NCBI GenBank assembly: GCA_946223355.1
Contig: CAMIPB010000013.1
Coordinates: 5,366 to 69,365, forward strand
DNA from: an uncultured Corynebacterium sp.
Lineage (GTDB): Bacteria; Actinomycetota; Actinomycetes; Mycobacteriales; Mycobacteriaceae
Reading direction: 5' to 3'
DNA length: 64,000 bases
In this document: in pieces, positions 8,026 through 15,684 of the stretch
Layout of the letters: each line of letters begins with the position of its first letter
How positions within the stretch are numbered: position 1 is the first letter of the stretch
Notes under the pieces: generated by a model
Seen by the model: the letters and a program-made list of their open reading frames with translations, nothing else
The model's database searches: none
What the model was told of the DNA's origin: nothing
Program-made: the position numbers and the translations under genes

Positions 8026-9618
8026 ATGTTGAATTTTCTTGCGGAACAACCACTGATTGCGTTGTTCATCATCATGGCTGTTGGATTGGCCTTTGGAAAA
8101 ATTAAAGCATGGGGAGTTTCTCTCGGTGCTGCTGCCGCGATGTTCGTCGCACTTGGATTGTCTACCGCAAATCCAGATATTGCTCTACCGCCGTTGATTT
8201 ACCAGTTCGGTTTGGCGCTATTTGTCTACGTCATTGGTCTTAATTTCGGTGCGACTTTTTTCAAAGATTTTGTTAATCGCGGTTGGAAACTGTCGTTGAT
8301 GACGATCGCCATGATGTTTACGCTGGCTGGGTTGACCTATGCGGCAATTGAGATCTTTAATCTTGATCCGGCGATCGGTGTGGGTACGTTGGCTGGAGCC
8401 ACGTCATCGACACCCGGCATGGCTGCAATTGTAGAGGCCATCGGAGGAGAATCAACACCAGTTGTTGGCTATTCGCTCGCTTATCCAGGTGCAGTCATTG
8501 GCACCATTTTGGTGGGGGCCATCGGCATGGGCGTCCTGCGGGTCAATCACCTCAAAGACGCTCAAGATGAGGGAATGATTTCAGCTCCTTTGGAATGGAA
8601 AGCTGTCCGCATCGACAAGGAGATTGACGGCACCGTAGCTGATATTGCGGAAATCACGGGGGAAAGAATCGTTGCTACTAGGAATTTAGATAATAGTCAG
8701 CAGCACACCCTCGCTGAGCCAGAATTAAAGCTATCTAAAGGTCGGGTGCTCATGATTAATGGCGATGAAGAAGCCGTTAATCGCGCCATTGCCAAGTTGG
8801 GAACTGAAATCGAGATGACTCTCGATGAAGATGCAGGCCTTATTTATACGCGCGTTACTTTGTCGAATCCGGAGATTGCAGGCATGCGTGTTAGTGACAT
8901 TGACACGGTGAAACACGGTTTCAAGATTGCTCGTGTGCGTAGCGGTGACCAAGACCGGGTGCCAGACAAAGACATGGTCCTCAATCTTTCTGACCGCATT
9001 CGTGTAGTTACTACGCCGGACAATCTCGAGAACGTAAAAAAATTCCTGGGCAATTCTGAGCGTTCCCTGGGCAACGTGGATCTCTTTCCGTTCGCGGTTG
9101 GACTTTTAGCAGGTTTGCTTCTCGGTGCCATTCCAATTCCAATTCCAGGTGGCACAACCTTAAATCTTGGCTTTGGTGGCGGGCCAATTGTGATGGGCCT
9201 CATTCTTGGCGCGGTAGGGCGAAGTGGTCCAATCAATTGGCAGCTTCCGTTCCACGCGCGCCAGACGCTTTCCACGCTCGGGCTCGTCCTCTTCTTGAGC
9301 GGTGTTGGTACCTCTGCTGGTGGCAGCTTCCGTGAGGCAATATCTGACCCAGCGTCATTGATTTATATTGCGGTCGGTCTTGGATTGACCCTTTTCTCCG
9401 CAATCGGCCTGGTTGTTGCCGGTATGATGCTCTTTAAGCTCAAATTCGATGAAGCAATAGGCGTTGCTGCAGGCTTGACCACCAACCCAGCAGTGATGGC
9501 GTATCTTAATCCGCAAACTGGAACCCAGTTGGCAGAACGTGGCTACGCCACCGTTTATCCGACAACAATGATCGGAAAGATATTGATGTGTCAGATACTC
9601 GCGCTGCTTGTGGTCTAG
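8026..9618 (+). CDS. AspT/YidE-family anion exchanger, SucE-like (aspartate:alanine exchanger family)
   Basis: A 530-residue membrane protein. Residues about 1-180 hold five or six transmembrane helices. A cytosolic stretch of about 180-350 looks like two TrkA-C/RCK-C regulatory domains, and further helices follow to the end. This is the two-sided layout of the AAEX family (TC 2.A.81), which includes Tetragenococcus AspT and the Corynebacterium succinate exporter SucE. The opening MLNFLAEQPLIALFIIMAVG resembles what I recall of SucE. Substrate cannot be read from sequence; a dicarboxylate or amino acid is likely. It is transcribed alone, from a structured leader to a terminator at 9674. Confidence 0.85.
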   Translation: MLNFLAEQPLIALFIIMAVGLAFGKIKAWGVSLGAAAAMFVALGLSTANPDIALPPLIYQFGLALFVYVIGLNFGATFFKDFVNRGWKLSLMTIAMMFTLAGLTYAAIEIFNLDPAIGVGTLAGATSSTPGMAAIVEAIGGESTPVVGYSLAYPGAVIGTILVGAIGMGVLRVNHLKDAQDEGMISAPLEWKAVRIDKEIDGTVADIAEITGERIVATRNLDNSQQHTLAEPELKLSKGRVLMINGDEEAVNRAIAKLGTEIEMTLDEDAGLIYTRVTLSNPEIAGMRVSDIDTVKHGFKIARVRSGDQDRVPDKDMVLNLSDRIRVVTTPDNLENVKKFLGNSERSLGNVDLFPFAVGLLAGLLLGAIPIPIPGGTTLNLGFGGGPIVMGLILGAVGRSGPINWQLPFHARQTLSTLGLVLFLSGVGTSAGGSFREAISDPASLIYIAVGLGLTLFSAIGLVVAGMMLFKLKFDEAIGVAAGLTTNPAVMAYLNPQTGTQLAERGYATVYPTTMIGKILMCQILALLVV

Positions 9619-9673
9619 AACCTAAAACCAGCAGCATGCTAGCGTCCCTCCACCGAGCCTATTCTCAACGCAG

Positions 9674-9702
9674 AATCTCTCACGGTGCGAGGGATTTTGG
9701 TT
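9674..9702 (+). terminator. Intrinsic terminator after the transporter
   Basis: AATCTCTC (9674-9681) pairs with GAGGGATT (9689-9696) around a 7-nt loop, followed by TTTTGGTTTT. It separates the transporter from rplM. Confidence 0.6.
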
Positions 9703-9746
9703 TTAAAGCCAAGGTGGAATAAAGTAAGCAGTCTGTGTGTCGTTCC

Positions 9747-9763
9747 GGCAGCTTTGTGCTGCC
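9747..9763 (+). promoter_or_regulatory. Hairpin in the rplM leader
   Basis: GGCAGC (9747-9752) pairs perfectly with GCTGCC (9758-9763) about 100 nt before the rplM start. Ribosomal-protein operons often carry autoregulatory leader structures, and this could be part of one. I see no family match. Confidence 0.25.
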
Positions 9764-9860
9764 TGATGCGTTTGTGGCAGGTCTCCACCGGCCGCTGTTT
9801 ACAAACGTTAGACGCAAAGAAGATGGCCGGCAGCCAAAGACAGACTTATAAGGAGTCGCA

Positions 9861-10304
9861 TTGTCTACTTTCCACCCAAAGAGCGGTGACATTACCCGTA
9901 AGTGGTACATCATCGACGCTACTGATGTGGTACTGGGCAAGCTTGCTTCTACCGTTGCAGATTTGCTGCGCGGTAAGCACAAGCCACAGTTCGCACCAAA
10001 CGTCGACTGCGGTGACCACGTCATCATTGTCAACGCTGACAAGATCCACATTTCTTCCAACAAGCGTGAACGCGAAATGCGTTACCGCCACTCCGGTTAC
10101 CCGGGTGGTCTAAAGTCCATGACCCTTGGTCAGTCTTTGGATGCCAACCCGGTACGCGTTATTGAGGAAGCAGTGACCGGCATGATGCCGCACAACAAGC
10201 TTTCCGCACAGTCCGCGAAGAAGCTGCATGTCTTCGTAGGCGAGGAGCACCCATACGACGGCCAGAAGCCGGAGACCTTCGAGTTTAAGCAGGTGGCACA
10301 GTAA
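9861..10304 (+). CDS. rplM: 50S ribosomal protein L13
   Basis: A 147-residue L13 that starts at TTG 9861, supported by AAGGAG at 9850-9855 and by the conserved opening STFHPKSGDITRKWYIIDA. The family sequence is complete, including the GDHVIIVNADKI and YRHSGYPGG regions. L13 is a primary 23S rRNA-binding protein of the large subunit. The stop codon overlaps the rpsI start (TAATG), giving translational coupling. Confidence 0.98.
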   Translation: MSTFHPKSGDITRKWYIIDATDVVLGKLASTVADLLRGKHKPQFAPNVDCGDHVIIVNADKIHISSNKREREMRYRHSGYPGGLKSMTLGQSLDANPVRVIEEAVTGMMPHNKLSAQSAKKLHVFVGEEHPYDGQKPETFEFKQVAQ

Positions 10305-10855
10305 TGACCGAGCCAAACAACATCGAGAACGCAAACGTAGAAGCTGAAGCTACCGCTGCAGACATCGCTGCAGCACAGGCTGCAACTGAAGAGTTCACCA
10401 ACACCATCGGTGACTCCGTTGCTCCAGCTGAATCTGAGCAGGCAGAAGCTGCTGCTCCTGTAGTCCACGAAGGCCCAATCCAGACCGTTGGTCGTCGTAA
10501 GCGCGCTATTGCTCGTGTGCGCATGGTTGAGGGGTCTGGTGAGATCACAGTTAACGGTCGCACCCTGGATGACTACTTCCCAAACAAGTTGCACCAGCAG
10601 GACATCCTCTTGCCGTTGACTTTGCTTGAGCGTGAGAACCAGTTCGACATCAAGGTTTCCGTTAATGGCGGTGGCCCAACTGGTCAGTCCGGTGCTTTGC
10701 GCCTGGCGATTGCTCGTGCACTGAACATCTACAACCCAGCAGACCGCGCAGCCCTGAAGAAGGCTGGCCTGCTTACTCGTGATGCTCGTGCAGTTGAGCG
10801 TAAGAAGGCGGGTCTCCACAAGGCACGTCGCGCACCTCAGTACTCCAAGCGTTAA
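10304..10855 (+). CDS. rpsI: 30S ribosomal protein S9 with acidic N-terminal extension
   Basis: 183 residues, starting in overlap with the rplM stop. The conserved S9 core begins near residue 60 (QTVGRRKRAIARVR) and ends in the classic basic tail RRAPQYSKR that contacts tRNA in the P site. The first 55 or so residues are Ala/Glu-rich and low in complexity; such extensions are common in actinobacterial S9. A strong terminator follows. Confidence 0.98.
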   Translation: MTEPNNIENANVEAEATAADIAAAQAATEEFTNTIGDSVAPAESEQAEAAAPVVHEGPIQTVGRRKRAIARVRMVEGSGEITVNGRTLDDYFPNKLHQQDILLPLTLLERENQFDIKVSVNGGGPTGQSGALRLAIARALNIYNPADRAALKKAGLLTRDARAVERKKAGLHKARRAPQYSKR

Positions 10856-10876
10856 TCTTCTTTTCGCTTGTACGCA

Positions 10877-10914
10877 AAAGTCGCTGTGTCCGAATGGGCA
10901 CAGCGACTTTTTGT
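10877..10914 (+). terminator. Intrinsic terminator of rplM-rpsI
   Basis: AAAGTCGCTGTG (10877-10888) pairs perfectly with CACAGCGACTTT (10899-10910) and a T run follows. It is one of the clearest terminators in the window. From here to the glmM start (266 nt from rpsI) I see only the terminator and the glmM -10. Confidence 0.9.
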
Positions 10915-11108
10915 ATTCAGATGGCTTTAAAAACCCGCACTACTTCCAAACGATCTTGTTTTCGCCAGCGATACCGCCATGAAAATTATCGAAGAGCAGA
11001 GAAATTTAGCAGCTTAGAAAATAACTCTTTTAGTATTGCTAGTTTTCTCTAGATTGTGATGCAATTCTGAAAACTTGTTGGGTGTGCTGCTTCCGTTGCC
11101 GTGTGATG

Positions 11109-11122
11109 CATAATGGAGTCTA
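11109..11122 (+). promoter_or_regulatory. -10 element for leaderless glmM
   Basis: CATAAT at 11109-11114 lies 7 nt before ATG 11122, so transcription probably starts at or within a base of the start codon. GGAG at 11115-11118 is too close to serve as a normal ribosome-binding site. Confidence 0.45.
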
Positions 11123-12465
11123 TGACTAGACTTTTCGGAACCGATGGCGTTCGTGGACTCGCAAACAAAAAGCTAACCCCAATGCTTGCCCTTCGTTTGG
11201 GGCAAGCTGCGGCGGAAGTGCTCACCAAGGATCGTGAGTCGTACAAGTTGCGCCCAACAGCAGTGATCGGCCGGGATCCTCGTGTATCCGGCGAGATGCT
11301 GGATGCAGCTATTTCGGCGGGACTTGCATCACGCGGCGTTGATGTATTGCGCGTAGGGGTATTGCCCACTCCAGCTGTTGCCTTCCTCACCGATGATCGT
11401 GGGGCTGATTTGGGGGTTATGATTTCTGCTTCCCACAACCCAATGCCAGATAACGGTATTAAATTCTTTTCCGCAGGAGGTAATAAACTCCCGGACGCAA
11501 TCGAAGATGAAATTGAACAGGCAATGAAAAACCTGTCCGAGGACGGTCCCGCAGGAACTAAACTCGGCCGAATTATCTCTGAAGCTCCAGACGCTGTTGA
11601 CCGCTACTTGAAGCACCTCAAGGAAGCAGTCCCTGCGGATCTGCAAGGTATCAAAGTAGTCGTGGATACCGCGAATGGTGCAGCATCAAAGGTAGCTGTA
11701 GAAGCATATAAGGCTGCTGGTGCGGAAGTCATTGCAATCCACGACAAGCCCAATGCTTTCAACATCAACGACAACTGCGGCTCGACTCATATTGAGCAAA
11801 CCCAGAATGCGGTGAAAGAGCATGGCGCTGATCTAGGTTTGGCGCATGATGGTGATGCTGATCGTTGCTTGGCGGTTGATGCAGAAGGCAATATTGTCGA
11901 TGGTGACCAAATCATGGCAATCTTGGCGGTCGGCATGAAGGAAAACGGCGAGCTTCGCCACAACACCCTTGTCGCCACCGTGATGAGTAATTTGGGACTT
12001 CGGCTTGCGATGCAAGACCAGGGCATCGAAGTAAAGCAGACTAAGGTCGGCGACCGTTACGTACTGGAGGAGTTGAACGCAGGAAACTATTCCATCGGCG
12101 GAGAGCAGTCTGGCCACCTAGTTTTGCCGGATGAGTGCACCACTGGTGACGGTACGCTTACCGGCTTGTCACTGATGGCGCGCATGGCTCAAACAGGAAA
12201 GCCGTTGCAAGAGCTTGCTTCCGTCATGACGGTTTTGCCACAGGTGCTTATTAATGTTCCGGTGTCCAACAAAGCAGTCATCATGGATTCAGCGGAAGTC
12301 CAAGAAGCAATCGCTACTGCGGAAAGCGAACTAGGTGATACTGGACGCGTTTTGTTGCGTCCGTCTGGCACCGAGGAATTGTTCCGCGTCATGGTTGAAG
12401 CTGCCAATGAAGAGCAAGCCCGCAAGGTTGCTGGAAAGCTTGCCTCGGTTGTAGCCGCTGTCTAG
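11122..12465 (+). CDS. glmM: Phosphoglucosamine mutase
   Basis: GlmM interconverts glucosamine-6-phosphate and glucosamine-1-phosphate on the way to UDP-GlcNAc for peptidoglycan. The product has 447 residues from ATG 11122 (MTRLFGTDGVRG, the family's usual start); an ATG at 11113 would add three residues. The phosphoserine loop ISASHNP has its active Ser at residue 104. The metal-binding loop DGDADR and the C-terminal sugar-phosphate loop RPSGTEELFRVM are intact. glmS, the preceding enzyme of the pathway, lies 3 kb downstream. Confidence 0.97.
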   Translation: MTRLFGTDGVRGLANKKLTPMLALRLGQAAAEVLTKDRESYKLRPTAVIGRDPRVSGEMLDAAISAGLASRGVDVLRVGVLPTPAVAFLTDDRGADLGVMISASHNPMPDNGIKFFSAGGNKLPDAIEDEIEQAMKNLSEDGPAGTKLGRIISEAPDAVDRYLKHLKEAVPADLQGIKVVVDTANGAASKVAVEAYKAAGAEVIAIHDKPNAFNINDNCGSTHIEQTQNAVKEHGADLGLAHDGDADRCLAVDAEGNIVDGDQIMAILAVGMKENGELRHNTLVATVMSNLGLRLAMQDQGIEVKQTKVGDRYVLEELNAGNYSIGGEQSGHLVLPDECTTGDGTLTGLSLMARMAQTGKPLQELASVMTVLPQVLINVPVSNKAVIMDSAEVQEAIATAESELGDTGRVLLRPSGTEELFRVMVEAANEEQARKVAGKLASVVAAV

Positions 12466-12484
12466 CCGGCTAGCGCCCCTTAAG

Positions 12485-12511
12485 AACCTGTCGATTTATC
12501 GGCAGGTTTTT
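12485..12511 (+). terminator. Intrinsic terminator after glmM
   Basis: AACCTGTCGA (12485-12494) pairs with TCGGCAGGTT (12499-12508) around a TTTA tetraloop with one G-U pair, followed by TTTTT. It separates glmM from the operon that starts at 12604. Confidence 0.85.
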
Positions 12512-12603
12512 CGTTGGAACCCTTTGCCCCGTTTTTCAGTCCAATAGGTTAGGTGCATTTCACAGTAGAAGAGCACATGCTAAACGGATCGAAGGGGGAC
12601 ACG

Positions 12604-12912
12604 GTGGCAATCCAAAACGTAGACATTGACCACCCGCAAGTCGTAGAGCACATGAGGCGAGTAAAACTAGATTGCGAAAATGCTTTAGCGGTGTTGGAGC
12701 AACGAAAGCCCGCCTTAGAAGTCTCGTCATTAGGCCGGGATTTCGACGCGCGCGGAAAGTCAATAGCAGCGAAACTGCAACATATTCACCAGCTCTCACA
12801 GTGGCGATTACAGAACATGCTCGCAACTGCCGAGAGCGCAGAACTCGAATTCAATAAGGTGGCCAATGTTGATGCTGCCTCTTCAGACATTTTGAAGGGG
12901 ATTATCAAGTGA
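12604..12912 (+). CDS. Small helical protein of unknown function, WXG100-like in size
   Basis: 102 residues from GTG 12604, chosen because GAAGGGGGA lies 5-6 nt upstream. Starts at 12553 (GTG) or 12577 (ATG) are in frame but lack such a site. The sequence is almost entirely predicted helix with heptad-like leucines and one Trp at the middle turn (LSQWRLQNML), roughly where WXG100 proteins have their WxG. The glycine is absent and no export tail is evident. It overlaps the next gene by 4 bp. I do not recognise the family. Position 4.9 kb from the esx pair suggests, but does not prove, an ESX-4 link. Confidence 0.7.
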   Translation: MAIQNVDIDHPQVVEHMRRVKLDCENALAVLEQRKPALEVSSLGRDFDARGKSIAAKLQHIHQLSQWRLQNMLATAESAELEFNKVANVDAASSDILKGIIK

Positions 12913-14480
12913 AACCAGAAACAGCGACCTTAGTAAATGACTGGGCAAACTCGGTGGCGGCCTTCCAACAGATTACTGGTTCTTCAGCCGGTGCAGTAGG
13001 GGTAAACGATGTAGATAAAGCTATACGAGCAACTGACGGTTTGAACACTAAGGACTTAGTCACGAACGTGATCTCCATTGCTGCTGGAGGAACCAACAAT
13101 AAGGGCGGCGGCGGAGGCTATACCGGTGGAGAATTTCCTAGGAAAAACAGGGGATTCAAGGCATTCCTGATTGGCATCGGGTTAAACATTGCCGCCAATA
13201 TTGCAGGTGGGCTTATCACTAACCGTATTACCGAAGTTCAGGATGACTTTGATAATGATGAGTTGGATCGGGAGCGCCTGAAGGAAAGTGCAGAAAGATG
13301 CTCAGAGTCAGTCGAAGATATTGACAAAGTGTCTGACTCGTTTATTCAGGAAACTCTCACCGCAGCCATTTTTCTGGTTGATCTACTCGTGTTGTTTATC
13401 TCGCGTAATCCCCAGCTTTTATCAATGGCTAATGCAGCAGCAAGCTCAGCAGGAACATTGATCAATGACACGAACACCACGATTCTGCAGCATTGCCGTG
13501 AGCGTGACCAAGCGATAGACAACTGCTATGCAGCCTTTGAGGAGCAATGTGAAAAGTTATGTTCCAAGGAACTACCCAAGCCTGCACCAGAGGTTATGCC
13601 ACCACCACGGCTGCAGCCGCCGGCAGCAACTGGAAAAATTAACGAGCCTTGTCCTGATGTAGTCGCGCCAGATTGTGTGGATAAACCCGACAAAGAAAAA
13701 CCGACAGACCCACAGCCTCAACCAGCGAGCGCTCATCAGGTCCCAGCTGAGCGCAGTGTTGAGACACAAAATCTTGAACCGTGCCCCGAGGTCGATCCGG
13801 AGGTTCAACCTGCTTCAATTCGTCCGGAGCCAATTGAAGATCAAGCTGAGCCAGATGATTGCATAGATGAAGTTCAGCCAAAGGTGCCCGAAAAAGAATC
13901 AGTAGTAGAGCCAGCAGAACCGTCGGGAGATCGAGAAACCGACGGCTGCGAAAATGAAACTCCAACAGAGCCCAAGTCTCCTGAAGAATGTGATGACGAA
14001 CAGCCTTTAGTCGTAGAGCCCCAAGATACGCCGGAAGTTGGCGCGAAGGTTGAGACTGAAAAAGATACTGCAAAGCTCGAAGACACGTGCAGCGGGGTTT
14101 TAGGAGCGCTCAGTGTCGGAATAGCGGTTATTGGAGTTGGTCTGCTGATTGATATGGCGATGGACTGTCTTTTGGAGAACATGGAAACTGATGTACCGGA
14201 AGGTGGTACTCCTGAATCCAAGCCAGAACCAGAACTGAAACCAGAACCAAAGCCAGAACCAAAGCCAGCCCCTGAGCCGAAGGTGTACGAGCCACCGAAG
14301 GATTTGTCGCAAGTGGAGGAACCAACGCCACCTCCTAAGAAGCTAATGAATATAGAACCAGCGAACGCGGCGGTGGAGGCTTCAACAGAACCTCCATCAG
14401 CGCCAGAGGAGGCCGTGAAAACAGAACAGGACGACGTTAAAGAATCATCGAAGAGAGCACGGAAAGCGGGGCAGTGGTAA
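12909..14480 (+). CDS. Membrane protein with Cys- and Pro/Glu-rich regions, unknown function
   Basis: 523 residues, starting in 4-bp overlap with the previous gene. Residues 1-60 look helical. A Gly-rich patch (about 62-72) is followed by a hydrophobic segment (AFLIGIGLNIAANIAGGLI, about 80-98) and a second one (LTAAIFLVDLLVLFIS, about 145-160). A helical stretch with several Cys (HCRERD, DNCYAAFEEQCEKLC) comes next. A long region of about 215-390 alternates Pro/Glu with isolated Cys (CPDV, CPEV, CIDE, CENE, CDDE). A third hydrophobic segment (about 400-417) precedes a PEPKPEPKP repeat and an acidic tail. No catalytic motif is visible. The layout resembles large T7SS-associated proteins, but that is inference. 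Confidence 0.75.
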   Translation: MKPETATLVNDWANSVAAFQQITGSSAGAVGVNDVDKAIRATDGLNTKDLVTNVISIAAGGTNNKGGGGGYTGGEFPRKNRGFKAFLIGIGLNIAANIAGGLITNRITEVQDDFDNDELDRERLKESAERCSESVEDIDKVSDSFIQETLTAAIFLVDLLVLFISRNPQLLSMANAAASSAGTLINDTNTTILQHCRERDQAIDNCYAAFEEQCEKLCSKELPKPAPEVMPPPRLQPPAATGKINEPCPDVVAPDCVDKPDKEKPTDPQPQPASAHQVPAERSVETQNLEPCPEVDPEVQPASIRPEPIEDQAEPDDCIDEVQPKVPEKESVVEPAEPSGDRETDGCENETPTEPKSPEECDDEQPLVVEPQDTPEVGAKVETEKDTAKLEDTCSGVLGALSVGIAVIGVGLLIDMAMDCLLENMETDVPEGGTPESKPEPELKPEPKPEPKPAPEPKVYEPPKDLSQVEEPTPPPKKLMNIEPANAAVEASTEPPSAPEEAVKTEQDDVKESSKRARKAGQW

Positions 14481-14710
14481 TGGAATATGAGGATTTTGCA
14501 GCACAGTTTCGTGAGAGGACGTCGATGCGGCTGATGGAGTTTGAAAAGGCACTGGAGCGTGCGGAACAAGAGATGAACCGGGCGGCACAGACGGGGCCAG
14601 CGGCAACATCTTCAGTGCAGGGGGTGCAAAAACGAAAGCCCCCGCACGCTGTTACACGAGTGCGGGGGCCGGTGCAGTCAGTACTGCGAAGGCCGGGGGC
14701 TACTTTCTAA
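14480..14710 (+). CDS. Small protein, third gene of the unknown operon
   Basis: 76 residues from ATG 14480, which overlaps the previous stop (TAATG). GGGG lies 8 nt upstream. The first 40 residues form a strongly charged amphipathic helix (RLMEFEKALERAEQEMNRAA). The rest is basic and Pro/Arg-rich. The last 25 codons run through the hairpin at 14638-14669, which is the terminator of the facing gene, and the two reading frames overlap by 11 bp. The C-terminal part may be shaped by that RNA structure rather than by protein function. Confidence 0.6.
   Translation: MEYEDFAAQFRERTSMRLMEFEKALERAEQEMNRAAQTGPAATSSVQGVQKRKPPHAVTRVRGPVQSVLRRPGATF
14628..14669 (-). terminator. Terminator of the minus-strand hydrolase, inside the facing gene
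   Basis: GCCCCCGCAC (14638-14647) pairs perfectly with GTGCGGGGGC (14660-14669). On the minus strand the stem is followed by TTTCGTTTTT. It ends the 14700-15548 transcript but lies within the coding region of the plus-strand gene 14480-14710. Confidence 0.8.
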
Positions 14711-15548
14711 GGCCTGAGGTTGTCTTGAGAAAGCCGGCTTCCTCCGCGATCTCCTCGCGGCTTAGGGCAGACACCTTCTTTCCCATGGCGGCGAACTCGG
14801 AAAAGTCAGAGTATTTATTTTCCTCATTGAGCTGGTGCAGGAGGAAACCGGTGACGAGGCCACGAGCAGTTTCGGTGGCAGCAGTTTCGGACTTGCCGAG
14901 ACCCAAGACCATCTTGAGGAAATTGTCCTCGGGGAAACCGGCCTGGGTGCCACCATCAACACGGCGGTAGGCTACGTCACCGTTCCAAGCATGGGCGATA
15001 GTTGCAGGGTTTCCCGCGTTAAATACGTCAGTGTCCTCGGAATCAATAATGAGACCAGGGATATCGAGAGTACGCGCAGACACTTCTGCTGAAGGGGAAA
15101 CCTTTGCTGGATAGAGTGCGGCGACAGCCTTAACTTTGGGGTTGTTGACAGCAGCGAGAATAGCCGCGCCGCCGCCCATTCCGTGTCCTACCAGGCCGAG
15201 CTTGGCGGGTGAGACGGTGATGTTACCTTGGCCGAGTTTCACTCCGCCGGCAACTTGAAGCGCAGTTTCCATGTCAGCGGCAAGGTTTCGGTGATTAGGG
15301 ATGAAGCCGGTCTCAGTTTCAGGAGCGACAACGACGATGCCCCAGCTAGCGAGGTGGCGGAGGGTGCCGTGGTAGTTCCCTAACTTTTTCATCCAGTCAT
15401 GGCCGAACGCCACTGCGGGAAGGTTGGTGCCTTCTGCTGGCGTGTAGACTTTGCCGTCCAATCCGGCATAAGAAAGATCGCCAGTTAGAACGCGGTGTGG
15501 TCCGCGCTTGGACAAAGTGGACAGGTGCTTGTTCAGGTTTGCAGTCAC
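14700..15548 (-). CDS. Alpha/beta-hydrolase-fold protein lacking catalytic Ser and His (pseudoenzyme)
   Basis: 282 residues from GTG 15548, of the dienelactone-hydrolase/cutinase-like type (oxyanion region FGHDWMKKLGNYH, then ASWGIVVVAPETETG). The nucleophile elbow reads GHGMGG, with Gly123 where family members have Ser. The codon GGA is plain in the sequence. Near the C-terminus the usual GATH motif reads DGGTQAGF, so Gln202 replaces the catalytic His. The rest of the fold looks intact and no frameshift is present, which argues for a maintained non-catalytic role rather than decay. No signal peptide. It is transcribed alone and ends in the terminator at 14628. Confidence 0.8.
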   Translation of the reverse strand: MTANLNKHLSTLSKRGPHRVLTGDLSYAGLDGKVYTPAEGTNLPAVAFGHDWMKKLGNYHGTLRHLASWGIVVVAPETETGFIPNHRNLAADMETALQVAGGVKLGQGNITVSPAKLGLVGHGMGGGAAILAAVNNPKVKAVAALYPAKVSPSAEVSARTLDIPGLIIDSEDTDVFNAGNPATIAHAWNGDVAYRRVDGGTQAGFPEDNFLKMVLGLGKSETAATETARGLVTGFLLHQLNEENKYSDFSEFAAMGKKVSALSREEIAEEAGFLKTTSGLRK

Positions 15549-15647
15549 AACTATAAGGATAGAGGATTTTGTAGAGAACGTGCTGAAGGGGTTGATGTGA
15601 TAGAAAACTAAGAAACCTTAATGGATCGTTAATTCTTTCGTCTCCTA

Positions 15648-15676
15648 TTTTTGTTGATGATGACGTCGGGTAGAAT
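15648..15676 (+). promoter_or_regulatory. Promoter of glmS, leaderless layout
   Basis: TTTTTG at 15648-15653 and TAGAAT at 15671-15676 are 17 nt apart. The -10 ends 8 nt before the glmS ATG at 15685, and no Shine-Dalgarno sequence is present. Confidence 0.5.
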
Positions 15677-15684
15677 CGACCACC

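Noticed and set aside
11041..11100. Possible GlxR/CRP-type site before glmM (TGTGATGCAATT)
   Set aside because: Only one half matches TGTGA-N6-TCACA; the other half is absent.
14213..14285. Short repeats in the PEPKP-coding stretch as a possible CRISPR or iteron array
   Set aside because: Period follows codons of a Pro/Glu/Lys-rich protein segment, with no spacers.
13874..14569. 231-residue minus-strand Gly/Ser-rich ORF (GSGAGFGSGFGSGF) opposite the 523-residue gene
   Set aside because: Looks like a repeat protein but is the antisense reading of the PEPKP repeat.
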